From the NCBI GenBank assembly GCA_003695675.1, contig RFIA01000168.1, forward strand, positions 1 through 42,548: 42,548 nt of DNA, written 5' to 3'. Positions 26,098-34,054 of this stretch are shown here, one piece after another. The DNA is from Chloroflexota bacterium. Lineage in GTDB: Bacteria > Chloroflexota > Anaerolineae > Aggregatilineales > Phototrophicaceae. The position numbers were made by a program, and so were the translations under genes. The number at the start of each line of letters is the position of its first letter. Position 1 is the first letter of the stretch. The notes beneath the pieces were generated by a model. The model ran no database searches, was not told where the DNA came from, and was given only the letters and a program-made list of their open reading frames with translations.

Positions 26098-27087
26098 ATG
26101 AAAGTCGGGGTTCTTGGGTCAGGATTCATGGGGGGGACGCACGCCCGCGCTTATGCCAAACTTGATAATGTTGAGGTCGTGCGGGTGTCATCGCGTTCGT
26201 TAGAAAAAGCACAAGCGTTGGCCAATGAGGTCGGTGCAGAAGCGACGACAGACGATATGGCCATCATCAACGACTCATCGATTGATGCCATCAGCATTAC
26301 CTTGCCGACTCATCTACACAAACAATATACACTTGCGGCGCTGCAAGCGGGCAAACACATTTTGCTAGAGAAACCGTTCGGCCTCACGGTTGCCGATTGC
26401 GATGCGATGATTGAGGCACATCAACAAACCGACCGTCATTTGATGATCGCGCATGTGTTACGCTTTTGGCCGGAATATATCAAGTTGGTTGAAACCGTGC
26501 AGAGCGGCGCATTGGGCAAACCGCTCTCGGCCAATGCGACGCGCTTGTCTGTCCCACCGGGATGGGCGGACTGGTTTCATGAACCCGAAATGAGCGGTGG
26601 TGCGGTGCTCGATTTGATGATTCACGATATTGACGCGCTCAATTGGCTCTTTGGTGAACCGAAGACGATTTACGCACGCGGTCATGAAGCGAAACCGGGC
26701 TTGTGGAATCATATTCATACCATCATTGATTATGGCGAGGCTGAAGGCTTCATCGAAGGCAGCGAATTCATGCCTGCAGATTATCCGTTCACGGCGGCGC
26801 TCAAAGTCTTGTGCGAGAAGGGAACGGTTGAATTTCTGTTTCGTGCTGGCGGCGTCAGTGTCGAGATGGCGGGCACGAACACCCTAGAGGTTTACGAAGC
26901 GGGCAACGCCTATACGCTTGAAGCCGAAGGCGACGACTTGTACGAAGCGCAAATCGCTTACTTCGTCGATTGTGTCCGCAACAACAAAGCACCCGAAGTC
27001 GGCACACCGCAGCAGGCGCGTCTCGCTGTCCGTGTAGCAAACGCTGCTCGCGAATCGCTGGAAACCGGGCAAATCGTGACATTGTGA
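26098..27087 (+). CDS. Gfo/Idh/MocA-family oxidoreductase (copy 4)
   Basis: This 329-aa protein has Rossmann motif VGVLGSGFMGGTHARAY at residues 3-19, EKP at residues 91-93 (ILLEKPFGL) and GGAVLDLMIHDIDALNWLFGEP, a textbook active-site His/Asp region of the family. It lies three bases after the isomerase gene with AAGGA overlapping the end of that gene, so the two are co-translated. The pair most simply oxidises a sugar to a keto form and rearranges it. Of the four copies in the window it has the most canonical motifs. Confidence 0.93.
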   Translation: MKVGVLGSGFMGGTHARAYAKLDNVEVVRVSSRSLEKAQALANEVGAEATTDDMAIINDSSIDAISITLPTHLHKQYTLAALQAGKHILLEKPFGLTVADCDAMIEAHQQTDRHLMIAHVLRFWPEYIKLVETVQSGALGKPLSANATRLSVPPGWADWFHEPEMSGGAVLDLMIHDIDALNWLFGEPKTIYARGHEAKPGLWNHIHTIIDYGEAEGFIEGSEFMPADYPFTAALKVLCEKGTVEFLFRAGGVSVEMAGTNTLEVYEAGNAYTLEAEGDDLYEAQIAYFVDCVRNNKAPEVGTPQQARLAVRVANAARESLETGQIVTL

Positions 27088-27247
27088 GGATGTTGTCGAT
27101 GATGGCGCGATTGGGCACTCCGCTTGCAGCGAAGGTTTAGGGGGTGGGGTTGAACATCGCTGTCGTTCACTTATTATTGTCAAACTAAAGTTGAAAGACA
27201 TAACCGCTTGTCGGCACACTCAAGCTACTGGGTTTTACAAGGCATCC

Positions 27248-27253
27248 TATAAT
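27248..27253 (+). promoter_or_regulatory. Candidate -10 box upstream of the PIG-L gene
   Basis: A perfect TATAAT stands 24 bases before the ATG and in front of the ribosome site GGGGGA. No convincing -35 box is found at 16-18 bases, so the call is tentative. Confidence 0.3.
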
Positions 27254-27276
27254 TGCTCCTATGGGGGATATTCTCG

Positions 27277-28080
27277 ATGAGCGATACGCCACTCTCTGTG
27301 CTGGTTATTGCCGCACATCCGGATGACATTGAATTCGCGATGATGGGCACAGCGCTGCTGCTCAAAGAGGTCGGTGCTGAGCTTCATTTTTTGAATATCG
27401 CCAATGGCAGCATGGGCACGGTCAGTCACTCGTATGATGAAATCAAGCGGTTGCGTTGGGAAGAAGCGCAGGAGTCGGCGCGAGAAGCCGGTGCGGTCAT
27501 GTATCCGCCAATTGTCGATGACCTCGCAATCATGTACGATACAAATTTGCTGGCGCGGGTGTCGGCGGTGGTGCGCACGGCGAAACCGACGATTGTGTTG
27601 ACTCATTCGCCGGTCGATTATATGGAAGATCACACCAATGCTTGTCGATTGGCAGTGACGGCAACTTTTGCGCGTGGGATGCCGAATTTTACGACGATCC
27701 CACCGGTCGCACCATACAGCTACGATGTCGCCATTTATCATGCCATGCCGCACGGCCTGCGAGACCCATTGCGTCGTCGTATCCATGCGGGTCAGTATGT
27801 CGATGTCACGAGTGTGATGGCGCGTAAGCGCGACTTGCTGGCAAAACATCGCACACAAAAAGAATGGCTCGACAAATCTCAAGGAATGGACTCGTATATC
27901 CTTGAAATGGAAGCGATGAACCGGCAAGTTGGGGAAATGTCCGGACGTTTTGAATATGCCGAGGGGTGGCGGCGGCATTTACATCTTGGATTTGGCGCGG
28001 CAGGCTACGACCCACTCACAGCATTACTCGGCAACAAATGTTGGGTCGATGAAGATTACGAAGCGGGGTTGGACAAATAA
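27277..28080 (+). CDS. PIG-L/LmbE-family N-deacetylase
   Basis: This 267-aa zinc hydrolase has the family motif AHPDDIE near the N-terminus (LVIAAHPDDIEFAMMG: His and Asp bind zinc, the next Asp is the catalytic base) and a second ligand region MEDHTNACRLAV. RWEEAQESAREAG is also typical. The family removes N-acetyl groups from GlcNAc conjugates, as in GlcNAc-PI, mycothiol or bacillithiol precursors and free GlcNAc or chitobiose. I chose the ATG at 27277 with GGGGGA eight bases before it. With the NagB-like gene next door it suggests processing of an N-acetylated amino sugar. Confidence 0.93.
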   Translation: MSDTPLSVLVIAAHPDDIEFAMMGTALLLKEVGAELHFLNIANGSMGTVSHSYDEIKRLRWEEAQESAREAGAVMYPPIVDDLAIMYDTNLLARVSAVVRTAKPTIVLTHSPVDYMEDHTNACRLAVTATFARGMPNFTTIPPVAPYSYDVAIYHAMPHGLRDPLRRRIHAGQYVDVTSVMARKRDLLAKHRTQKEWLDKSQGMDSYILEMEAMNRQVGEMSGRFEYAEGWRRHLHLGFGAAGYDPLTALLGNKCWVDEDYEAGLDK

Positions 28081-28105
28081 CGCATCAACAATGTGATGGA
28101 TGTGT

Positions 28106-28134
28106 GTAGGAGCACAGCATCTTGTGCCCCCTAC
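28106..28134. repeat. Palindromic repeat, GTAGGGGC family (GCACAAGATGC core)
   Basis: GTAGGAGCACAGCATCTTGT then GCCCCCTAC. The right flank CTACGTGCAAA is shared with the copy at 17601-17630. Confidence 0.55.
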
Positions 28135-28236
28135 GTGCAAACGCTGCCTGAAGGAATGTTATGTCGTCCGCCACGAAACACAAAATAAAACAATGGATAG
28201 ACAAACAAATATTCTCACACACATTTGGAGGGGTAT

Positions 28237-29166
28237 GTGGCACGTCCGATGAGTAAAGTCGCGCCGGAATGGTGGGACTACACCACACTTGACGAAGAAT
28301 TGCTCAGCGATACGGCCCGCTTAGAAGCGGACGATTTGCTGCAATTGTCACGACCGGGTTTCGAGGTCAAATTCTACGACACGCTGGAAGATTTTTATCT
28401 GGCCGAAGCGCTTGAGTATATCAATGCGTGGCGACAGGCGACCCCTGACAACCCAGCAGGGATTTGTGGCCCCATCGGCCCGACGGAACAATTGCCGCTT
28501 GTGGCGCGTCTCGTCAACAGTTTAGAGATGAAGCTGCACGATGCTCACTTTTGGGGCATGGATGAATGGGTTGAAGATGGCGAGCCGGTGCCCATCACAC
28601 ATCCGTTGTCATTTGCAAAAGCCGATCTCGACCTGTGTTTCAATCGAATTGACCCGGCGCTGCGAATGCCGGATGAGAATTTGCACTTCCCGACCGGCGA
28701 CCTCAATGCGTATAGCAAAAGCTTCGACGATGTACGCTGTGTCGTTATGCAAGGCGGTCAGGGCGAAGTCAAGCATTGGGCTTTCAATGACCCGCCACGA
28801 CGCACCGAACCGTACACTGACGAACCACCACCGCCGTCTGAGTATCGCAAATTGCAGACCCGTGTCGTAGATTTGCACCCGATGACCGTCATCCAAAACG
28901 CGCGGACATCGGGCGGCGGGCAGGTTGCGCTTGTGCCGACTCAAGCGGCAACGGTCGGCCCGGTCGAAACATGGAAGGCCGAAAAGGTTTCGATCTGGCA
29001 CGCGGGAATGCACGACAATCCATTCGGAATGCGCTTGACAACATTGATGATCTCGAAAAAGATTGTCGATACGTCCGTGCCGATGTCGCTGTTGGCCGAG
29101 CATCCGAATGTGCAATTCAATTTTTATCGACACGGTATCGGTTCTGTCGCGGCTGAGATGCACTAA
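28237..29166 (+). CDS. NagB/SugarP_isomerase-fold protein with altered active site
   Basis: This 309-aa protein is longer than NagB (266 aa in E. coli). It shows a recognisable NagB skeleton: [15 protein letters not shown] for the sugar-phosphate loop, HFWGMDEWV for FNMDEYVG (the Asp72 equivalent is Asp109) and [14 protein letters not shown] for GGVGNDGHIAFNEP. In the last motif His143 is kept (His180), but Asp141 is Val178 and Glu148 is Asp185. The region around the phosphate-contacting Lys208 (LGSQKALAL) reads [10 protein letters not shown], with no Lys. It may therefore isomerise or deaminate a non-phosphorylated or differently substituted amino sugar. I chose the GTG at 28237 with GGAGG just upstream; the ATG at 28249 is the alternative. 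Confidence 0.75.
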   Translation: MARPMSKVAPEWWDYTTLDEELLSDTARLEADDLLQLSRPGFEVKFYDTLEDFYLAEALEYINAWRQATPDNPAGICGPIGPTEQLPLVARLVNSLEMKLHDAHFWGMDEWVEDGEPVPITHPLSFAKADLDLCFNRIDPALRMPDENLHFPTGDLNAYSKSFDDVRCVVMQGGQGEVKHWAFNDPPRRTEPYTDEPPPPSEYRKLQTRVVDLHPMTVIQNARTSGGGQVALVPTQAATVGPVETWKAEKVSIWHAGMHDNPFGMRLTTLMISKKIVDTSVPMSLLAEHPNVQFNFYRHGIGSVAAEMH

Positions 29167-29184
29167 TTATCATCGCGAATATTC

Positions 29185-29216
29185 ATGTAGGTACGGTTCG
29201 CGAACCGTACCTACAT
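29185..29216. repeat. Perfect 32-bp palindrome, TTCGCGAA core
   Basis: The two 16-base arms (29185-29200 and 29201-29216) are exact reverse complements, centred on CG. It is a member of the GTAGG...CCTAC family and lies 74 bases before the lacI-type gene. CG-centred palindromes are also the form of LacI-family operators, so a regulatory role is possible. Confidence 0.7.
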
Positions 29217-29223
29217 CGTTTCC

Positions 29224-29252
29224 GTAAGGGCGACCCGCCGGGTCGCCCCTAC
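29224..29252. repeat. Palindromic repeat, GACCCGCCGGGTC-core type
   Basis: GTAAGGGCGACCC and GGGTCGCCCCTAC enclose GCC. It lies 7 bases after the perfect palindrome, making a tandem pair of two core types like the pair at 12496/12537. Confidence 0.7.
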
Positions 29253-29289
29253 AACACAGGGGCTACTACATGACCAAAAATCACTGGCA

Positions 29290-30363
29290 ATGGACAAAGA
29301 CAAAATAACAACGAAGCGCAAAGACAACGGAAAATCTCATACCAGAGTCACCATGCGAGACATTGCCGAGATTGTCGGTGTCTCGCCGAGTACCGTCTCG
29401 CGTGTGTTGAATGGCGGTGCGAACAGCGAACTTATCAGCGCAGAAACACGGCAAAAAGTGCGCGATGTCGCGGCTGAATTGGGCTTCACGCCCAACCCGT
29501 TGGCGAAAGCACTGCGCGGCGGGCGCTCCAATCTCATTGGCTTGATTGTCCGCGAAATTGCGGATCCGTTCTTCTCGAATTTGATTCAAGCGCTTTCTAA
29601 CTCCGCACGCAACAAAGGTTATCAAATTGTGCTGGGATATGTCCACAGCGACCCGGGCACGGCGCTCGAAATGTCGCGAGTCCTCGATACACGCTTTCTC
29701 GACGGTCTCATCGTCATGGGCGACTTACGTGACGATGAACACGCTGTCGTCGCCGAAACGTTGGAAAATAATCCGGCAGTCGTCGCGCTCTGTCGCGGGA
29801 CATCGCCTTCGTCGTTGTTCACGATTAACATCGACAATGTCGCCGGGATTCAGATGTTGTTCAAGCATTTGTTTGCGCTCGGTCATCGGCGCATTGGCTT
29901 TCTCGAATGCGGTTGGGTTGTCGATATTGCCGAACGCAAGCAGGCTTTCATCCATTGTATGCAAGCCAATGGTTTAGAGATTGCACCGGGCTGGATACAA
30001 AAAGCAGGCAGTGGCATGGCCGGTGGTTATGCAGCGATGCAGGTCTTGGTCGAGCAACCAAATCGCCCGACAGCTGTGATTGCCGCCGATGACTTGACGG
30101 CGGTCGGTGCGTTGAAGGCCGCGCTGGATAGTGGTTTGCGTGTGCCGGATGATCTATCGATTACCGGTTTCGATGATGTCGAGATGGCATCGTATGTGCA
30201 TCCGAGCTTGACGACGATTCGTCAACCCATCAACACCCTCGCCGAAGACGCCATCGACCACTTGATTGCATTGATTAAGTCCCCCTCTGACAACAACGAT
30301 ACCGTCATGCGTGTACAACCCGAATTGATTGTGCGCGGTTCGACGGCGCGGGTTCGTCATTAA
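29290..30363 (+). CDS. LacI-family transcriptional regulator
   Basis: This 357-aa protein has an N-terminal helix-turn-helix at about residues 22-41 (MRDIAEIVGVSPSTVSRVLN), the hinge helix NPLAKALRGGRSN with LIGLIV, and a periplasmic-binding-protein-like effector domain with the usual DGLIVMG, LGHRRIGFLEC, TAVIAADDLTAVGALKA and SITGFDDVEMA. The effector is probably a sugar or a metabolite of the adjacent pathway. As it closes the plus-strand catabolic set it is the best candidate for local control. No strong ribosome site precedes the ATG at 29290; the ATG at 29353 would start at MRDIAEIV and cut nothing essential, so the start is open. Confidence 0.93.
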   Translation: MDKDKITTKRKDNGKSHTRVTMRDIAEIVGVSPSTVSRVLNGGANSELISAETRQKVRDVAAELGFTPNPLAKALRGGRSNLIGLIVREIADPFFSNLIQALSNSARNKGYQIVLGYVHSDPGTALEMSRVLDTRFLDGLIVMGDLRDDEHAVVAETLENNPAVVALCRGTSPSSLFTINIDNVAGIQMLFKHLFALGHRRIGFLECGWVVDIAERKQAFIHCMQANGLEIAPGWIQKAGSGMAGGYAAMQVLVEQPNRPTAVIAADDLTAVGALKAALDSGLRVPDDLSITGFDDVEMASYVHPSLTTIRQPINTLAEDAIDHLIALIKSPSDNNDTVMRVQPELIVRGSTARVRH

Positions 30364-30423
30364 AAGATGCAACAAGCAGATTATACGTTGTTCGCTACAT
30401 TTTGAAGGCTTTTCGCATCAGCA

Positions 30424-30460
30424 ATAACAAAAACAGGAACGATTTGGCAACCGTCCCTGT
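30424..30460 (-). terminator. Rho-independent terminator of clpC
   Basis: On the minus strand ACAGGGACG (30452-30460) pairs with CGTTCCTGT (30433-30441) with one mismatch, followed by TTTTTGTT. It lies about 73 bases after the clpC stop codon. Confidence 0.75.
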
Positions 30461-30532
30461 CGAAGATTACATGTTATATCCGCAGATGCGCTACCACTAC
30501 AGCGCACCGCGATGATTGGCGTCGTATGCGTT

Positions 30533-33055
30533 TTATACCCCCGGCGCCTCGAGTTGATCTTCTTCGACTTTTTCGAGGATCAACTGGCCGTCATCATCCA
30601 CACCAACTCGCACCATGTTGCCGATATTAAACTCGCCGGAGAGAATGCCATCCGACAAGGCATCTTCAATTTCATTTTGAATCAAACGACGCAATGGCCG
30701 GGCGCCGAATTCTTGGTCATAACCTTGATCGGCCAGCCATCCGCGTCCCTCTTCCGTAACATCAAGTGTAATCGCGTGTTCAATCAACCGTTCTTGCACT
30801 TTGGCAAGTTCAAGATCAACAATTTGTTTGATCTCGTCGCGACTCAACGAACGGAAGACTATCGTCGCATCGACGCGATTGAGGAATTCAGGCCGGAAGG
30901 CACGGCGCAATTCTTCCATCACCTTCTTACGCATTTCATCGTACTCATGCTTTTCAGTGATTTCTTCATCGACCGGTAAAGCAAAACCGAGTGACGAACC
31001 ACGCTTGATGGTGTCTGCACCGACATTGCTCGTCATGATGATAATCGCATTGCGGAAGTCCACTTTACGCCCGCGTGCATCGGCCAGATGCCCTTCTTCC
31101 ATCACTTGCAGCAACATATTGAAGGCTTCGGGATGCGCCTTCTCGATTTCGTCAAAAACAACGATACTATAGGGACGGCGGCGAATCGCTTCGGTCAATT
31201 GACCGGCATCTTCATAACCGACATAACCCGGCGGGGCGCCAACGAGTCGCGCAATTGAATGCCGTTCCATGAATTCACTCATATCGAGTTGAATCAACGC
31301 CTCTTCGCTACCGAATAGAAACTCGGCCAATACTTTCGACAATTCTGTTTTGCCGACACCTGTCGGGCCAAGAAACATGAATGACCCAATCGGGCGTTTC
31401 GGGTCTTTGAGACCGGCACGGGCACGGCGGACAGCTTTGGCAATCGCGTCAATTGCTTCATCTTGCCCGACGATGCGCTCATGCAATGCCGACTCCATCT
31501 GCATCAACCGTTCGCTTTCTTCACCGGCGATGCGGCGTACCGGAATGCCCGTCCACATCGAGACGACTTCCGAGATGTCTTCCGAGACAAGACGCGGGCG
31601 TTGTGTCTCCGGATTCCAGTTGACTTGAAGCCCGTCAAGTGTTTCTTGCAAATTGTCGCGTTGTGAACGCAGCACTTCGAGACGCGAGTCCACATCGTCT
31701 TCGTCAGCGCTCAGTGGGAAATGTTGCAGCGCTTCGAGTTCATGTTCGACTCGTTCTAACTCATTGCGAATATTGCGAACTGATGCGGCTTCAGGACTCT
31801 TGTACATTCGTAAACGAGCCGCAGCTTCGTCGATCAAGTCAATCGCCTTGTCCGGCAAGAAGCGGTCGGAGATATACCGCGCCGACAAATTCGCTGCCGA
31901 ATCAATCGCGTCGTCGGTTATTTCGACATTGTGATGATCTTCATACGGCTCTTTGATTCCTTGAAGAATTTCGATTGTTTCTTCAATCGTCGGTTCTTCG
32001 ACTTGAATTTGTTGGAAGCGTCGTTCGAGCGCAGCATCGCTCTCGATATGCTTGCGATATTCGTCGAGCGTCGTCGCGCCGATACATTGCAATTCGCCCC
32101 GCGACAACGCCGGTTTAAGGATATTCGCGGCATCTACTGTGCTCCCAGCAGACCCCGCGCCGACGAGCATGTGAACCTCATCAATGAAGAGGATACTGTC
32201 GGATGATTTCAATTCTTCGATGACTCGTTTGAGTCGTTCTTCAAATTGTCCCCGATACATCGTACCCGCGACGAGCGAGCCGACATCAAGCTGCAAAACC
32301 CGTTTACCGAGAAGCGGCTTGGGCACATCACGATTGATAATACGTTGCGCCAACCCTTCGACAATTGCTGTTTTGCCCACGCCGGGTTCGCCAATCAGCG
32401 CCGGGTTATTCTTACGTCTACGGCTGAGGACTTGTATCACCCGTTCGATTTCCATCTCGCGCCCAACAACCGGGTCAAGTTTGTTGTCCATCGCCAACTG
32501 CGTCAAGTCGGTCGCCAATTGGTCAACCAATGGCGTTTTATCACCTCGTGGCGTGCGTGGCCCGCGTAATGGCGGACGTTCCTCTTTGTCCGACCGACTC
32601 GATTGTACCGGGCTTTCGCGCAAGACATCGCGGGTTTGCTTGCGCACTTCGTCTGGGCTGATGCCCATGTGTCGCAAGACTTCAATCGCGATGCCATCAT
32701 TCTGGCGCACCAACCCCAGCAACAAATGCTCGGTGCCGATATAGTGGTGTCCCATACGCCGCGCTTCGTCAACGGCCAATTCGAGAACCTTCTTTGTACC
32801 CGGCGACAAATCCAATTGGCCGGTGATTTTGCGTGGGCTACTTTGCACCAAGCGGTCGACGAGTTCTTCGACTCGGCGTGTGTCGAGGCCAAGTTCGCGT
32901 AAAACCCGCCCCGCAACACCACCGTCTTCACGCATCAAACCCAATAACAAATGCTCGGTGCCGATGTAATTATGTTGCAGCCGTTCAGCCTCTTCTTGTG
33001 CCAGACTGAGTACACGCCGCGCCCGTTGTGTAAAGCGCTCAATGTTATTTGGCAC
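30533..33055 (-). CDS. clpC: ClpC-type AAA+ unfoldase (Clp protease ATPase subunit)
   Basis: This 840-aa protein has two Clp-N repeats (residues 1-145, [10 protein letters not shown] twice), AAA-1 with Walker A GEPGVGKT (222-229) and Walker B ILFIDE (288-293), the coiled M domain (about 415-480), AAA-2 with Walker A GPTGVGKT (563-570) and Walker B IVVFDE (631-636), and the ClpP-docking tripeptide LGF (689-691). The LGF loop and M domain identify ClpC rather than ClpB. It unfolds damaged or tagged proteins and feeds them to ClpP. The GTG start at 33055 has GGAGG nine bases upstream. The usual Firmicutes partners ctsR, mcsA and mcsB are absent, and I see no CtsR-type or CIRCE box upstream. Confidence 0.97.
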   Translation of the reverse strand: MPNNIERFTQRARRVLSLAQEEAERLQHNYIGTEHLLLGLMREDGGVAGRVLRELGLDTRRVEELVDRLVQSSPRKITGQLDLSPGTKKVLELAVDEARRMGHHYIGTEHLLLGLVRQNDGIAIEVLRHMGISPDEVRKQTRDVLRESPVQSSRSDKEERPPLRGPRTPRGDKTPLVDQLATDLTQLAMDNKLDPVVGREMEIERVIQVLSRRRKNNPALIGEPGVGKTAIVEGLAQRIINRDVPKPLLGKRVLQLDVGSLVAGTMYRGQFEERLKRVIEELKSSDSILFIDEVHMLVGAGSAGSTVDAANILKPALSRGELQCIGATTLDEYRKHIESDAALERRFQQIQVEEPTIEETIEILQGIKEPYEDHHNVEITDDAIDSAANLSARYISDRFLPDKAIDLIDEAAARLRMYKSPEAASVRNIRNELERVEHELEALQHFPLSADEDDVDSRLEVLRSQRDNLQETLDGLQVNWNPETQRPRLVSEDISEVVSMWTGIPVRRIAGEESERLMQMESALHERIVGQDEAIDAIAKAVRRARAGLKDPKRPIGSFMFLGPTGVGKTELSKVLAEFLFGSEEALIQLDMSEFMERHSIARLVGAPPGYVGYEDAGQLTEAIRRRPYSIVVFDEIEKAHPEAFNMLLQVMEEGHLADARGRKVDFRNAIIIMTSNVGADTIKRGSSLGFALPVDEEITEKHEYDEMRKKVMEELRRAFRPEFLNRVDATIVFRSLSRDEIKQIVDLELAKVQERLIEHAITLDVTEEGRGWLADQGYDQEFGARPLRRLIQNEIEDALSDGILSGEFNIGNMVRVGVDDDGQLILEKVEEDQLEAPGV

Positions 33056-33151
33056 GGTAACTTACCTCCGTCGCCATCGACTCTAATGGTGGTCGATGTA
33101 TGATCGATCTTTTGTAAATGTCATACAACAACGCGAAAACAACTTTAACTC

Positions 33152-33160
33152 ATTATAACA
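33152..33160 (-). promoter_or_regulatory. Extended -10 promoter of clpC
   Basis: The minus strand reads TGTTATAAT, a perfect extended -10 (TGn-TATAAT). No strong -35 is seen, as is usual for extended -10 promoters. The predicted leader is about 90 bases. Confidence 0.5.
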
Positions 33161-33332
33161 GGACATGCCATCAGATGTATGTCCATAATATCAGTAGTTC
33201 GTTAGAATTTTTGTTTAAAAGTCGTAATGTTTCTTAACCCTACACGCACAGCAAGTGTATAATCATGTTGGCTGATTTGAAATAGCAAAATCGCTAAGGG
33301 TATGGCTTGCTAGCCTCCGTCAAGATTATGCG

Positions 33333-33824
33333 TCAGTCAGGCGTAATCACCAGCAAGGTTTGCCCACGTTCTACCGTGTCACCAACAGCGACGAAAATAT
33401 TTTTGACGACTCCGTCCATCGGTGCGCTGACGCGAATTTCCATTTTCATCGCTTCGAGAATCATAAGCGTTTGCCCCCGTTCTACCGTGTCACCAACAGC
33501 GACTGCCACAGCCAACACTTGGCCCGGCATTTGCGCCGTCAAATCGCCACTGCCGCCAGACTGTGCCCGTCGACGACTGCGCACATCCGGCACCGTCAAC
33601 GCGATGTGTTGGCCAGCAAGATGCACAAAACGCGCCTTGCCTTGCGCGGCGACTGTCGCCCGGGTTCGCACGCCATCGACTGACAACAACCACACACCAT
33701 CGCGCAGCATCTGTGCTTCGACGGTGTGGCTATCTTCGCCAATGACAACCGTGTATGTGCCATCTGCATGACGTTCAAGCGAGACGGTGTGTATGTCGTC
33801 GTTATGTTGGTATTGAACAATCAT
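33333..33824 (-). CDS. Biotin carboxyl carrier-like protein
   Basis: This 163-aa protein has a C-terminal biotinyl domain from about residue 94: MPGQVLAVAVAVGDTV, the biotinylation site EAMKMEI with Lys127, and SAPMDGVVKNIFVAVGDTV. The N-terminal 90 residues are a beta-rich cap, as found before the biotinyl domain of acyl-CoA carboxylase alpha subunits. It would carry CO2 between a biotin carboxylase and a carboxyltransferase, neither of which is in the window. VGDTVERGQTL occurs twice (110-120, 147-157), encoded by near-identical 35-base DNA repeats. The ATG at 33824 has GGAG five bases upstream. It may end a larger set scattered elsewhere or act with a general acyl-CoA carboxylase. Confidence 0.9.
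   Translation of the reverse strand: MIVQYQHNDDIHTVSLERHADGTYTVVIGEDSHTVEAQMLRDGVWLLSVDGVRTRATVAAQGKARFVHLAGQHIALTVPDVRSRRRAQSGGSGDLTAQMPGQVLAVAVAVGDTVERGQTLMILEAMKMEIRVSAPMDGVVKNIFVAVGDTVERGQTLLVITPD
33358..33392. repeat. 35-bp direct repeat inside the biotinyl domain (copy A)
   Basis: It matches 33469-33503 at 34 of 35 positions. It encodes the second VGDTVERGQTL, near the C-terminus. Confidence 0.9.
33469..33503. repeat. 35-bp direct repeat inside the biotinyl domain (copy B)
   Basis: It encodes the first VGDTVERGQTL, before the biotinylated Lys. It differs from copy A by a single base. Confidence 0.9.
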
Positions 33825-33981
33825 GCCTGCTCCGTTATTTGCCCAACTGCGTTTCAAGCTGCTGGGCCCGACCGCGCAAGAAGAATGTTTACACCTATTT
33901 TATCACACCACCTTGGATGCCGCACAAGTCTCTTGCTGCTGTGATGTCGTTCATCACGCCTGTATCAACGGCCTCCATCTC

Positions 33982-34010
33982 TTGACATCTCCTCGACTAG
34001 CCCCTAATCT
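33982..34010 (+). promoter_or_regulatory. Candidate murJ promoter
   Basis: A perfect TTGACA (33982-33987) is followed after 17 bases by TAATCT (34005-34010), a weak -10. It lies 44 bases before the chosen start. Confidence 0.25.
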
Positions 34011-34054
34011 GTGCATCGATTCGCATCATCCATTCAGTGACGGACGAAGATACG

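Noticed and set aside
33258-33263. TATAAT on the plus strand between clpC and the biotin-carrier gene
   Set aside because: No good -35 box and no plus-strand gene downstream until murJ, which has a closer candidate; probably chance or an antisense start.
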